Assembly (NCBI RefSeq): GCF_041435335.1
Contig: NZ_CP108430.1
Coordinates: forward strand, 8,156,001-8,220,000
DNA from: Streptomyces sp. NBC_01283
GTDB taxonomy: Bacteria > Actinomycetota > Actinomycetes > Streptomycetales > Streptomycetaceae
Direction: 5' to 3'
DNA: 64,000 nt
Each line of letters begins with the position of its first letter. The first letter of the stretch is position 1. Below the pieces are notes generated by a model, which was not told where the DNA came from, ran no database searches, and saw nothing but the letters and a program-made list of their open reading frames with translations. A program made the translations under genes and the position numbers. Of this stretch, positions 1-8,016 are shown piece after piece.

Positions 1-436
1 TGAACGACGGAATGCCGACGTAGGCGATGAAGAAGCCCTGCCACGCTCCCGCGACCGCGCCGATGAGGAGAGAAAGGACGAGTGCGAGCACCCAGGGCAT
101 GTCGTGTTTGACCATCATCACCGCCGACATGGCGCCGACGAAGGCGACCAGTGAGCCGACGGACAGGTCGATGTGCCCGGCGATGATGACGATCATCATG
201 CCGATGGCCAGGATGAGGATGTAGCCGTTCTGCTGGATCAGGTTGGAGACGTTGTTCGGCAGCAGCAGCGTGCCATCGGTCCAGATCTGGAACAGGACGA
301 CGATGAAGGCCAGAGCGACGAGCATGCCGTACTGGCGCATGTTGGAGCGCACGCTCTGCATCAGCAGAGCTCCCGTGGACTCCTTGGCGGGCGGCGTGGA
401 CGAGGTGTCACGTGGCGGCGTGGTCGTGGTGGTCAT
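1..436 (-). CDS. mmsB: Sugar ABC transporter permease (MmsB/GguB type), partial at left edge
   Basis: Inner-membrane permease of a monosaccharide ABC importer; only the first 145 codons lie in the window and the rest is beyond the left edge. The start is ATG at 436, 10 bases after the stop of the ATPase gene. The N-terminus is a Thr/Pro-rich cytoplasmic tail followed by hydrophobic segments (around GMLVALAFIVVLFQIW and YILILAIGMMIVIIAGHIDLS). The GHIDLSVGS motif is typical of the BPD_transp_2 permeases paired with XylG/MmsA ATPases. It is the last visible gene of the minus-strand operon that begins at 6371. The family call is confident; the substrate is not determined. Confidence 0.9.
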   Translation of the reverse strand, partial: MTTTTTPPRDTSSTPPAKESTGALLMQSVRSNMRQYGMLVALAFIVVLFQIWTDGTLLLPNNVSNLIQQNGYILILAIGMMIVIIAGHIDLSVGSLVAFVGAMSAVMMVKHDMPWVLALVLSLLIGAVAGAWQGFFIAYVGIPSF

Positions 437-446
437 GACGGATGCC

Positions 447-2006
447 TCAGCTTCTGTTCTTGGTCATGTGGCGCATCAGGAGTTCCTGGGTGGCGTCCGC
501 GCGGTCGACCTCACCGGTCAGCCGGCCCTCGGCCATCGTGTAGATCCGGTCGCACATCCCGAGCAGCTCGGGCAGTTCGGAGGAGATGAACAGCACCGCC
601 TTGCCCGAGGCCGCCAGCTTGTCGATGACGGTGTAGATCTCGTACTTGGCGCCGATGTCGATGCCGCGCGTCGGCTCGTCGAGGATCAGCACCTCGGGGT
701 CGGCGTGGATCCACTTGCTCAGGACGACCTTCTGCTGATTGCCGCCGGAGAGCCGCCCCACCTGCTCGAAGACGGTGGGGGCCTTGATGTTCATCGACTT
801 GCGGTAGCGCTCGGACACGGAGCGTTCCTGGTGCTCGTCGACGAAGCCGTCCCGGCGCCGCATGCCCGAGAGTGAGGCGAGGGAGATGTTGCGGTTGATG
901 TTGTCGATGAGGTTCAGGCCGTACTGCTTGCGGTCCTCGGTGACGTACGCGATCCCGGCGTCGACGGCAGCGGGCACCGTCTTGGTCACGACCTCGCGCC
1001 CGCCGACGGACACCGTGCCCGCCACGTACTGACCGTAGGAACGCCCGAAGACGGACATCGCGAGCTCCGTGCGGCCCGCGCCCATCAGGCCCGCGATGCC
1101 GACGATCTCGCCGCGTCGCACGGTCAGCGACACGTCGTCGACGACCTTGCGCTGGTGGTCCACCGGATGCCGAACCGTCCAGCCCCGCACGGACAGGGCA
1201 AGGGCTCCCGCGTCCTCGCCCTCGTAGGACGTGCGGTCGGGGAAGCGGTGGTCGAGGTCGCGGCCGACCATCCCGCGGATGATGCGGTCCTCGGCCACCT
1301 GCGGTTCGGACGACGGGGTCTCGCGGACCGTCAGGGTCTCGATGGTCCGTCCGTCGCGCAGGATCGTCACCGAGTCGGTGATGGCCCGGATCTCGTTCAG
1401 CTTGTGCGAGATGATGATGCAGGCGATGCCCTGGTCGCGCAGCTCCAGGATGAGGTCGAGCAGCTTGGCGCTGTCCTCGTCGTTCAGCGCGGCCGTCGGC
1501 TCGTCCAGGATGAGCAGCTTCACCTCCTTGGACAGGGCCTTGGCGATCTCCACGAGCTGCTGCTTGCCCACGCCGATGTCGGCCACCGGGGTCTGCGGCT
1601 TCTCGCTCAGGCCGACCCGCTTGAGCAGGGCGCTGGCCCTGCGCAGCGTGTCGTTCCAGTCGATGAAGCCGTGGCTGCTCTGTTCATTGCCCAGGAAGAT
1701 GTTCTCGGCGATGGACAGATACGGGACGAGCGCCAGCTCCTGATGGATGATCACGATGCCTTGCTTCTCGCTGGCACGGATGTCCTTGAAGGCCATCCGC
1801 CGGCCCTCGAAGTGGATCTCGCCGTCGTAACTTCCGTGCTCGTGGACGCCGCTGAGGACCTTCACCAGCGTCGACTTGCCCGCGCCGTTCTCGCCGCAGA
1901 TCGCGTGGATCTCCCCGGGGCCCACCGTCAGATTCACGTCGGAGAGCGCCTTGACGCCGGGGAACGTCTTGGTGATGTTGCGCATCTCCAGCACGGGCGC
2001 GCTCAC
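447..2006 (-). CDS. mmsA: Sugar ABC transporter ATP-binding protein, two ATPase domains (MmsA/GguA type)
   Basis: Cytoplasmic ATPase (519 aa) energising import of a monosaccharide. It has two ABC domains: the first with Walker [10 protein letters not shown] and Walker [10 protein letters not shown], the second with a degenerate Walker A (GLMGAGRTE), signature LSGGNQQK and Walker [13 protein letters not shown]. This asymmetric pair is typical of the CUT2 family. The GTG start at 2006 overlaps the binding-protein stop (GTGA), so translation is probably coupled. The strongest resemblance is to the GguA/MmsA subfamily that works with ChvE-like binding proteins, rather than RbsA or AraG. Confidence 0.93.
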   Translation of the reverse strand: MSAPVLEMRNITKTFPGVKALSDVNLTVGPGEIHAICGENGAGKSTLVKVLSGVHEHGSYDGEIHFEGRRMAFKDIRASEKQGIVIIHQELALVPYLSIAENIFLGNEQSSHGFIDWNDTLRRASALLKRVGLSEKPQTPVADIGVGKQQLVEIAKALSKEVKLLILDEPTAALNDEDSAKLLDLILELRDQGIACIIISHKLNEIRAITDSVTILRDGRTIETLTVRETPSSEPQVAEDRIIRGMVGRDLDHRFPDRTSYEGEDAGALALSVRGWTVRHPVDHQRKVVDDVSLTVRRGEIVGIAGLMGAGRTELAMSVFGRSYGQYVAGTVSVGGREVVTKTVPAAVDAGIAYVTEDRKQYGLNLIDNINRNISLASLSGMRRRDGFVDEHQERSVSERYRKSMNIKAPTVFEQVGRLSGGNQQKVVLSKWIHADPEVLILDEPTRGIDIGAKYEIYTVIDKLAASGKAVLFISSELPELLGMCDRIYTMAEGRLTGEVDRADATQELLMRHMTKNRS

Positions 2007-3124
2007 TTGAGCTGCCCAGCCTTGAAGTAACCCTCGTCGACCAGGAGTTGGGTGTTGGACTTGTCGACGCTGACCGGATCGAGGAGGAAGGACGGCACGG
2101 TCTTCTTGCCGTTGTTGTAGTCCTTGGTGTTGTTGACCTTCGGCTTCTTGTCGTTCAGGACCGCGTCGCCCATGGACACCGCCCGCGCTGCCAGCTTGCG
2201 GGTGTCCTTGAACACCGTCTGCGTCTGCTCGCCCCGGATGATGGACTTCACCGACGCCAGCTCCGCGTCCTGCCCCGTGATCACCGGCAGCGGCTCGCTC
2301 TTGGAGCCGTACCCCGCGCTCTTCAGCGCGGAGATGATCCCGATCGAGATCCCGTCGTACGGCGAGAGGACCGCGTCGACCTTCGCCGAGCCGTAGTTCT
2401 TGCTGATCAGGTCGTCCATGCGCTTCTGCGCGGTGCCGCCGTCCCAGTCCAGAGTCGTGGCCTGGTTCATCTTCGTCTGCTTGCTGCGGACGGTGAGCTG
2501 GCCGCTCTTGAAGTACGGATCGAGCACCTTCATGGCGCCGTTCCAGAAGTACTTCGTGTTGTTGTCGTTCGGCGAACCCGCGAACAGCTCTATGTTGTGC
2601 GTGTCGCCGCCCTTCTCCGGCTTGCCCAGCTTCAGCTTGTCGACGATGTACTGGGCTTGCAGGCGGCCGACACGCTCGTTGTCGAACGACGCGTAGTAGT
2701 CGACGTTCTCCGTGCCGAGGATGAGGCGGTCGTACGAGATCACGGGGATGCCCGCGTCGTGCGCGCGCTGGAGGACCTCGCTGAGCGCGGAGCCGTCGAT
2801 GGCGGCTACCACGAGGAGGCTGCGCCCCTTGGTGATCATGTTCTCCAGCTGGGCGATCTGGTTCTCGACCTTGTTGTCGCCGTACTGCAGATCGGTCTTG
2901 TATCCGGCCTTCTTGAACTGCTTGGCCATGTTGTTGCCGTCGGCTATCCACCGCTCGGAGGCCTTGGTGGGCATCGCGAGGCCGATGGTGCTGCCCTTGC
3001 CCTCGTCCGGCTGGTAGCGGCTGCCGCCCTTGGCCTCCTGGCCGCAGGCGGTCAGGGAGCCGAGCAGGACGGCGGTGGCCACGGCCGCCGTGAGACGTAT
3101 TCTTCTGGAGGTGCGGGTGCTCAT
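2003..3124 (-). CDS. chvE: ChvE-type sugar-binding lipoprotein
   Basis: Extracytoplasmic sugar receptor (373 aa) for the MmsA/MmsB transporter. It has an N-terminal Arg-rich signal peptide with lipobox LTAC (Cys27), so it is expected to be lipid-anchored outside the membrane. The body is a periplasmic-binding-protein type 1 fold with the ChvE-like pattern GLAMPT near residue 50 and SYDRLI near residue 130. ATG at 3124 follows a GGAAGGGG ribosome site. ChvE homologues bind arabinose, galactose, glucose or sugar acids; the neighbouring dehydratase favours a galactose-type sugar or its acid, but this is inference. Confidence 0.9.
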   Translation of the reverse strand: MSTRTSRRIRLTAAVATAVLLGSLTACGQEAKGGSRYQPDEGKGSTIGLAMPTKASERWIADGNNMAKQFKKAGYKTDLQYGDNKVENQIAQLENMITKGRSLLVVAAIDGSALSEVLQRAHDAGIPVISYDRLILGTENVDYYASFDNERVGRLQAQYIVDKLKLGKPEKGGDTHNIELFAGSPNDNNTKYFWNGAMKVLDPYFKSGQLTVRSKQTKMNQATTLDWDGGTAQKRMDDLISKNYGSAKVDAVLSPYDGISIGIISALKSAGYGSKSEPLPVITGQDAELASVKSIIRGEQTQTVFKDTRKLAARAVSMGDAVLNDKKPKVNNTKDYNNGKKTVPSFLLDPVSVDKSNTQLLVDEGYFKAGQLK

Positions 3125-3127
3125 GGG

Positions 3128-4096
3128 TCAGTCCCCTTCCGGGACGGGGAAGCGCTGGAGGTCGCCGGGCAGGCGCGAGCCGAGCGGCGACATTCCGCCG
3201 TCCGCTCCGTGCCGGGCGAGCAGGTCGAGGGCGAGACGGCCCCGGCGGACCCGCTCGCGGGCGGTGTCCAGGGTGTGGTCGCGCAGGTGGGCACCGTAGG
3301 GATAGATGCCGGGGGACTTGCTCAGGCCGAACTTGAGGTAGAGCGGGGCGCCGCGCCGGATCAGCTCGGCCGCCTCGTACATCCGGACGTAGCCGCCGAG
3401 GTCGTCGGGCGCCTCGATGTACAGGTCCATCGGGGCGCGGCTGGCCCGGCGGATCTCCGTGAGGTGGTCGAGGGTGAGGTCGGACGGGATGTTGAGCGAG
3501 TCGGCGCCGAGTCGCTCGTAGACCGCGTAGGAGGCCGGGTTGACCGGTCCGATCAGGGCCGACACCTTGAAGGTGGTGTCGGCGGGGAGCACACCGGCGA
3601 CCCGTAGCCGGTGCAGCGTCCACAGCACGCCCTCGTCGGCGACGAGCAGGCAGCGCACCCCCAGCTCCGTGGCGCGCACGGCGTCCTCGACGCATCCGGC
3701 GAGCGCGTCATGGCCGCGCGAACGAAGGCCGCCGCCGCCGGAGTCGGTGCGGGTCGCCGCGCCGATGTCCCAGGTGCCGCGCGGCCCGGTGAACAGGCAG
3801 AGCTCGATGTCCCGTTCTGCGCAGGCCTCCACCATCTCGGTGATCTCGTCGTCGGAGAGCATCCAGATGCCGCTGCCCTGGCTGATCCGGTGGATCGGCA
3901 CGTCGAGCCGCGAGCTCTCCTTGAGGACGACGGCCAGCGCCTCGGGCCCCTCCACGGAGGGGATCTCGGTGCGCCAGGTGCCACCGTCGGGGAACGCGTG
4001 CGGGGACGCGTCGGCCGGGTCGATGGCGGGTACGGGGTGCCCGATGCGGGCGAGGGCGTCGACGCCGGGGCGGCGGGGTGCTGACGGGCTGGTCAC
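3128..4096 (-). CDS. U32-peptidase-like TIM-barrel protein of a sugar operon
   Basis: A 322-aa protein of uncertain role. It starts at GTG 4096 after a GGGAG ribosome site and ends 3 bases before the sugar-binding lipoprotein gene, so it belongs to the same operon. The sequence suggests an alpha/beta barrel: alternating strands such as [13 protein letters not shown] and [16 protein letters not shown], with no signal peptide or membrane segment. It resembles the non-proteolytic proteins often annotated as U32 peptidases, but I do not see a clear U32 signature. The context suggests a sugar-acid catabolic step or accessory function. The product name is tentative. Confidence 0.55.
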   Translation of the reverse strand: MTSPSAPRRPGVDALARIGHPVPAIDPADASPHAFPDGGTWRTEIPSVEGPEALAVVLKESSRLDVPIHRISQGSGIWMLSDDEITEMVEACAERDIELCLFTGPRGTWDIGAATRTDSGGGGLRSRGHDALAGCVEDAVRATELGVRCLLVADEGVLWTLHRLRVAGVLPADTTFKVSALIGPVNPASYAVYERLGADSLNIPSDLTLDHLTEIRRASRAPMDLYIEAPDDLGGYVRMYEAAELIRRGAPLYLKFGLSKSPGIYPYGAHLRDHTLDTARERVRRGRLALDLLARHGADGGMSPLGSRLPGDLQRFPVPEGD

Positions 4097-4125
4097 GGGA
4101 CTCCCATACGCAGTGGATTCTGCTG

Positions 4126-4147
4126 TGTTCGATATTTCGTACGTTGG
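4126..4147. promoter_or_regulatory. Candidate IclR operator, copy 1
   Basis: This element lies in the 98-base gap between the alcohol dehydrogenase and U32-like genes. It reads TGTTCGATATTTCGT followed by ACGTTGG. A closely similar element stands upstream of the dehydratase gene at 6389, and a third overlaps the divergent promoter region at 6534. Shared sequence at three places around one IclR gene suggests a common binding site, perhaps giving the transporter part of the operon its own promoter. The regulator link is inference. Confidence 0.4.
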
Positions 4148-4194
4148 CCGGTTCGGTGGGCGGACGGCGGCACGGGCCGGTGCCCACCCGGGGG

Positions 4195-5214
4195 TCAGGG
4201 GCGAAGCAGCACCTTCCCGGTCTTCGGGTCACCGCCGCCGACCAGCGCCACCGCCTCGCCGAACCGCTCAAGCGGGAACTCGTGCGTGATGAGCGGTGCC
4301 GGGTCGAGCAGGCCGAGCCCGAACGCGCGGACCGCGTCCGACCAGGCGGAGGACGGCGCGCCGAAGACGCTGCGCACCTCCAGCTGGCTCAGCGAGAGAT
4401 GCACCGGATCGATGCCGACGGCGCCCGGAGTGAACATGCCGGTCAGCACCACACGGCCGCCCCTGCGCGCGAGGAGACAGGAGGATGCCGCCGTGCTGGG
4501 CGCGCCCGCGGTCTCCACGACCAGATCGAAGCGGCCGTGGTACGCCTCCGCCTCGGCGGGCGTCAGGCTCTCGGTCGCCCCGAAGTGCAGCGCCTGGCTG
4601 CCGCGTTCGGCCCGCGGGTCGATCACGACGAGCTCACCGGGCGACGACGCGGCGAGCAACTGCACCGCGAGCATCCCGAGGGTGCCCGCGCCGACCACCG
4701 CGATCCGCTCGCCCGGCCTCGGCCGTCCCGTCCGCACCGCGCCCGCGATCACCGCGGCGGGTTCCAGGAGGGCGGCGGCGGCCAGGTCCGCGTCCGGGTG
4801 CAGGAGATGCAACAGGCGCGCGGGGACGGCCACATGGTCGGCGAAGGCGCCGGGCTCGGTGAACCCGGTCTCCGCGTACCCGCCACCGCACAGGCTCGTC
4901 TCGCCCTCGCGGCAGCGCTCGCAGGTGCCGCAGGCGCGGAACCCCTCGGCGACGGTCTTCCGCCCGACGAGCGCCGGGTCGACGCCCTCGCCGGTGGCCT
5001 CGACCGTCCCCGACCACTCATGGCCGGGGATCACCGGGTAGCGCACATAGGCGGCGTCCCGGTGACCGTCGTACACCTCGCGGTCGCTCATGCAGATCCC
5101 GGCGGCGGCCACCCGCACCAGGACCTCGCCGGGCCCGGGTTCGGGGCGTGCGCCGACCGTGAGCCGGTGCGAGCCCGGCCGGTCGACGACGATCGCGCGT
5201 GAGTCGCCGCTCAC
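4195..5214 (-). CDS. Zinc-dependent medium-chain alcohol dehydrogenase
   Basis: A 339-aa MDR dehydrogenase, probably oxidising a sugar alcohol or sugar-acid intermediate with NAD(P)+. Visible features are the catalytic-zinc region AAGICMSD, GHEWSG, the structural-zinc cysteine cluster CGTCERCREGETSLC, and the Rossmann motif VVGAGTLG. I chose GTG at 5214 because it overlaps the stop of the dehydratase (GTGA); the longer reading frame upstream lacks family similarity. It is closest in pattern to sorbitol/threonine/L-fuconate-type dehydrogenases. Its coupling to an enolase-superfamily dehydratase and a sugar transporter supports a role in sugar-acid catabolism. Confidence 0.85.
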   Translation of the reverse strand: MSGDSRAIVVDRPGSHRLTVGARPEPGPGEVLVRVAAAGICMSDREVYDGHRDAAYVRYPVIPGHEWSGTVEATGEGVDPALVGRKTVAEGFRACGTCERCREGETSLCGGGYAETGFTEPGAFADHVAVPARLLHLLHPDADLAAAALLEPAAVIAGAVRTGRPRPGERIAVVGAGTLGMLAVQLLAASSPGELVVIDPRAERGSQALHFGATESLTPAEAEAYHGRFDLVVETAGAPSTAASSCLLARRGGRVVLTGMFTPGAVGIDPVHLSLSQLEVRSVFGAPSSAWSDAVRAFGLGLLDPAPLITHEFPLERFGEAVALVGGGDPKTGKVLLRP

Positions 5215-6371
5215 TTCCCGGCCGCCTTGGGGGCGCGCTTCTCCCAGCCCTCGGCCCACAGGTCGAACCGGGCCTGCTGCTGGGGGAACTCGGCCGCCGC
5301 GTCCGTGTCGAGCTCGACGCCGAGGCCAGGCTCGTGCGACACCTCGAAGTAGCCGTCGACCACCTGGGGCGCGCCCTTGACCACCTTCTTGATCTCCGCG
5401 TCCGCGAAGTCGTTGAAATGCTCCAGGATCTTGAAGTTGGGCGTGCAGGCGGCCAGTTGCAGCGAGGCCGCGGTGAGCACCGAGCCGCCGACGTTGTGCG
5501 GCGCGATCAGCGTGTAGTGCGTCTCCGCCGTCGCGGCCAGCTTGCGGGTCTCCAGGATGCCGCCGATGTGGCCGAGGTCCGGCTGGATGATGTCCGCGGC
5601 CTGGGACTCGAAGAGTTCGCGGAACTCGATCCGGTCGTGGATGCGCTCGCCGGTGGCGATCGGCATGTCCACCTTGGCGGCGACCTTCTCAAGCGCCTTG
5701 AGGTTCTCCGGCGGCACCGGCTCCTCCAGCCAGGCCGGCTTGAACGGCGCCATCTCGCGCGCCAGGCGCACCGCGGTGGAGGGGCTGAACCGGCCGTGCA
5801 TCTCCAGCATCAGCTCGGCGTCGGGGCCGATGGCGTCCCGCACCGCCTCGATCAGCGAGACCGCGTACGAGGTCCCCGCCTGGTCGAGCTCGAAGTGCCC
5901 GGTCCCGAACGGGTCGATCTTCAGGGCGCGGTAGCCGCGCTCGACCACGGCGCGGGCGGCCTTGTGATAGGCCTCCGGGGTGCGCTCGGTGGTGTACCAG
6001 CCGTTCGCGTACGCCTTGACCCGGTCGGTCACCTTGCCGCCGAGCAGCTGCCAGACCGGCACGCCCAGGGCCTTGCCCTTGATGTCCCAGCAGGCCATCT
6101 CCACACAGGCGATGCCCGACATGACGATCTCGCCGGCCCGGCCGTAGTCGCCGTACTTCATCTTCCGCACGAGATCCTCGACCGCGAACGGGTCGGACCC
6201 CACGATGTGGTTGGCCGCCGCCTCGCGGAGGTAGCCGATGAGCGCGTCCGTGCGCCCGAGCATGCGGGTCTCGCCGACTCCGGTGAGACCTTCGTCGGTG
6301 TGGACCTGGACGTAGGTGAGATTGCGCCACGGCGTCCCCACCACGTGCGTGCTGATTCCCGTAATACGCAA
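5211..6371 (-). CDS. Enolase-superfamily sugar-acid dehydratase (galactonate dehydratase-like)
   Basis: A 386-aa mandelate-racemase/enolase-superfamily enzyme, expected to dehydrate a sugar acid to the 2-keto-3-deoxy acid. The N-terminal capping domain (RNLTYVQVHTDEGLTGVGE) is followed by a barrel with KIDPFG, metal-ligand strands ELMLEMHG, WLEEPVPPE and ATGER, and QPDLGHIGG. The pattern is closest to D-galactonate dehydratases. I place the start at TTG 6371 because AAGGGGC lies 7 bases upstream and the family begins with this RITGISTHVV strand; an upstream start at 6437 adds residues without family match. It is the first gene of the minus-strand operon. The exact substrate is unproven. Confidence 0.85.
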   Translation of the reverse strand: MRITGISTHVVGTPWRNLTYVQVHTDEGLTGVGETRMLGRTDALIGYLREAAANHIVGSDPFAVEDLVRKMKYGDYGRAGEIVMSGIACVEMACWDIKGKALGVPVWQLLGGKVTDRVKAYANGWYTTERTPEAYHKAARAVVERGYRALKIDPFGTGHFELDQAGTSYAVSLIEAVRDAIGPDAELMLEMHGRFSPSTAVRLAREMAPFKPAWLEEPVPPENLKALEKVAAKVDMPIATGERIHDRIEFRELFESQAADIIQPDLGHIGGILETRKLAATAETHYTLIAPHNVGGSVLTAASLQLAACTPNFKILEHFNDFADAEIKKVVKGAPQVVDGYFEVSHEPGLGVELDTDAAAEFPQQQARFDLWAEGWEKRAPKAAGK

Positions 6372-6388
6372 GGCAGTTGCCCCTTGGT

Positions 6389-6417
6389 TGTTCGGTATTT
6401 CGTCACACGTTCGAAAT
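6389..6417. promoter_or_regulatory. Candidate IclR operator, copy 2, with ATTTCG/CGAAAT inverted repeat
   Basis: Just upstream of the dehydratase start. It begins TGTTCGGTATTTCGT, matching the copy at 4126 in 14 of 15 bases, and contains the inverted repeat ATTTCG-N9-CGAAAT (6397-6417). Its position fits a repressor site covering the operon promoter. Assignment to the adjacent IclR protein is inference. Confidence 0.5.
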
Positions 6418-6533
6418 GTTGGCGTGACCGTATTCACGCAGGCGGCAGGGTGTCAATGGGTTGTGCGAAACGGTCTTGGACTCCCGGGGTGCCCCCGGGC
6501 CGTTGCGCGTCGAACGCCGCTGTGTCTAGCCTG

Positions 6534-6607
6534 TGTTCGTCATATCGATCGTTGACCGAAGTTTCGGACGCATCCGCGGGCCTGCCGTGGGTGCAATTTC
6601 GGACGCA
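6534..6607. promoter_or_regulatory. Candidate autoregulatory region of the IclR gene
   Basis: This leader contains a third TGTTCG...ATCG-CGTTG element (6534-6555, 16 of 22 bases shared with the copy at 4126) and an 11-base direct repeat TTTCGGACGCA at 6562-6572 and 6597-6607. The repeats sit 20-65 bases before the chosen IclR start, which argues that this stretch is regulatory rather than coding. Confidence 0.4.
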
Positions 6608-6625
6608 CGGGGTGGGAGGCCGACC

Positions 6626-7393
6626 ATGGGACGACTGGTGCCAGCGGTGACCAGGGCGCTGGACATACTGGAGCTGTTCCTGGAGGGCGACGGCACGCTG
6701 TCCGCCCCCGAGGTCACCCGCAGACTCCAGCTGCCGCGCACCACCGTGCACGAGCTCCTCACCACCCTCGCCGCCCGGTCCTACCTTGTCCAGATCCCGG
6801 ACCAGACGGGCCGCTACCGCCTCGGCGTACGCGCCTACCAGCTCGGCAGCCGGTATGCCGAGCAGCTCGACCTGGCCGCCGAGGGGCAGCAGGTGGCGCG
6901 CGAGGTCGCCGAGACCTGCGACGAGACCGTGCATGTGGCGGTCCTGGAGGACACGGACGTCATCTACATCGCCAAGGTGGACTCCACGCACGCGGTCCGG
7001 ATGGTCTCCGCCGCCGGCCGCAAACTGCCCGCCCACTGCACGTCGGTCGGCAAGATGCTGCTCGCCTCGCTGCCCCCCGCCGAGCTCGAAACCCGGCTGT
7101 CCGGAAGGGAGTTGGTGGCGATGACGCAGAACAGCATCACGGAGCCGGACGCGCTGCTCGCCGCGCTCGCCGGCATCCGGGAGCGCGGGGTCGCGGCCGA
7201 ACACCGCGAGTCCAACCCCGACGTCAGCTGCGTGGCCGCCCCGGTCCGCGACAGTGCCGGGAACGTCGTCGCGGCGCTGTCCATCTCCGTGCCGATGATC
7301 CGCTGGAGCGAGCAGCGTGAGCAGGAACTGGCCGAGCTGGCCGCCAAGGGCGCGGGTGACCTCTCGGAGCGGCTGGGCCACCGGGGTCGCTAG
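6626..7393 (+). CDS. IclR-family transcriptional regulator of the sugar-acid operon
   Basis: A 255-aa regulator. It has an N-terminal winged helix (residues about 5-65; TRRLQLPRTTVHELLTTLA is the recognition region) and a C-terminal IclR effector domain (HCTSVGKMLLASL, GVAAEHRESNPDVSCVAAPV). It is transcribed divergently from the dehydratase operon and probably represses it until a sugar acid binds. ATG 6626 is preceded by GGGAGG at 6614-6619. An in-frame GTG at 6533 would add 31 residues without domain match and would run through the direct repeats, so it was rejected as the start. Confidence 0.9.
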   Translation: MGRLVPAVTRALDILELFLEGDGTLSAPEVTRRLQLPRTTVHELLTTLAARSYLVQIPDQTGRYRLGVRAYQLGSRYAEQLDLAAEGQQVAREVAETCDETVHVAVLEDTDVIYIAKVDSTHAVRMVSAAGRKLPAHCTSVGKMLLASLPPAELETRLSGRELVAMTQNSITEPDALLAALAGIRERGVAAEHRESNPDVSCVAAPVRDSAGNVVAALSISVPMIRWSEQREQELAELAAKGAGDLSERLGHRGR

Positions 7394-7399
7394 TGGACG

Positions 7400-7918
7400 C
7401 TAGTGCGTCGACTCCAGGTCGAGCAGCCGCTGCTTGGCCTCCAGGCCGCCCGCGTACCCGGTCAGCGAGCCGTCGGCCCCGATCACCCGGTGGCAGGGGC
7501 GGACGACGAGCAGGGGGTTGCGCCCGATCGCCGTGCCCAGGGCGCGGACCGCGGCACGCGAGATGCCGAGCTGTTCGGCGAGCTTCCCGTACGTGGTGGT
7601 CGTGCCGTACGGGAGGGTGTCGAGGGCGTGCCAGACCCGCTCCTGGAAGTCGGTCCCGACGCCGCTCACGTACTCGATGTCGAAGTGCGTGAGCGTCCCG
7701 TCGAAGTATGAGCGGAGCTGCCCGGCGATCACGGCGAAGGCCTCGTCGTCGCGCACCCACCCGTCCTGGACGACGGCGCCGCCCTTCTGCCCCGGCAGGG
7801 ACAGCGCGGCCAGTGCGGTGCCGCCGTTCGCGGTGGCCGACTCCTCACCGACCAGCAGCAGCTCGCCCAGCGGGCTGTCGACGGTCGTGTAGACGGCCTT
7901 GGCCATGACCTTGGTCAT
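7400..7918 (-). CDS. ogt: Methylated-DNA--protein-cysteine S-methyltransferase
   Basis: DNA repair protein (172 aa) that removes O6-alkyl groups from guanine by suicidal transfer to its own cysteine. The active-site motif PCHRVIG places the acceptor at Cys142. Upstream are the DNA-binding helix-turn-helix region (YGTTTTYGKLAEQLGIS) and the arginine-finger segment RAAVRALG. ATG at 7918 has GAGGGAG 7 bases upstream, whereas the longer frame to 8020 runs into the downstream end of the GH3 gene. It ends 6 bases from the convergent IclR gene. It lies 98 bases after the glycoside hydrolase operon and is probably functionally unrelated to it. Confidence 0.95.
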   Translation of the reverse strand: MTKVMAKAVYTTVDSPLGELLLVGEESATANGGTALAALSLPGQKGGAVVQDGWVRDDEAFAVIAGQLRSYFDGTLTHFDIEYVSGVGTDFQERVWHALDTLPYGTTTTYGKLAEQLGISRAAVRALGTAIGRNPLLVVRPCHRVIGADGSLTGYAGGLEAKQRLLDLESTH

Positions 7919-8016
7919 CAGTTGCTCCCTCTTTCCCAGTGACACCCACAAGTCTGCGGGCTCCGCGGGCACGCGGCTGGCGGGATTCGGACGTGGCGCT
8001 CCCGAGGGCGTCAGGC

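Noticed and set aside
2048..3607. Plus-strand frame of about 519 codons opposite the ChvE-like gene
   Set aside because: Low-complexity Val/Leu/Arg/Asp composition and no recognisable domain. The minus-strand genes explain the region.
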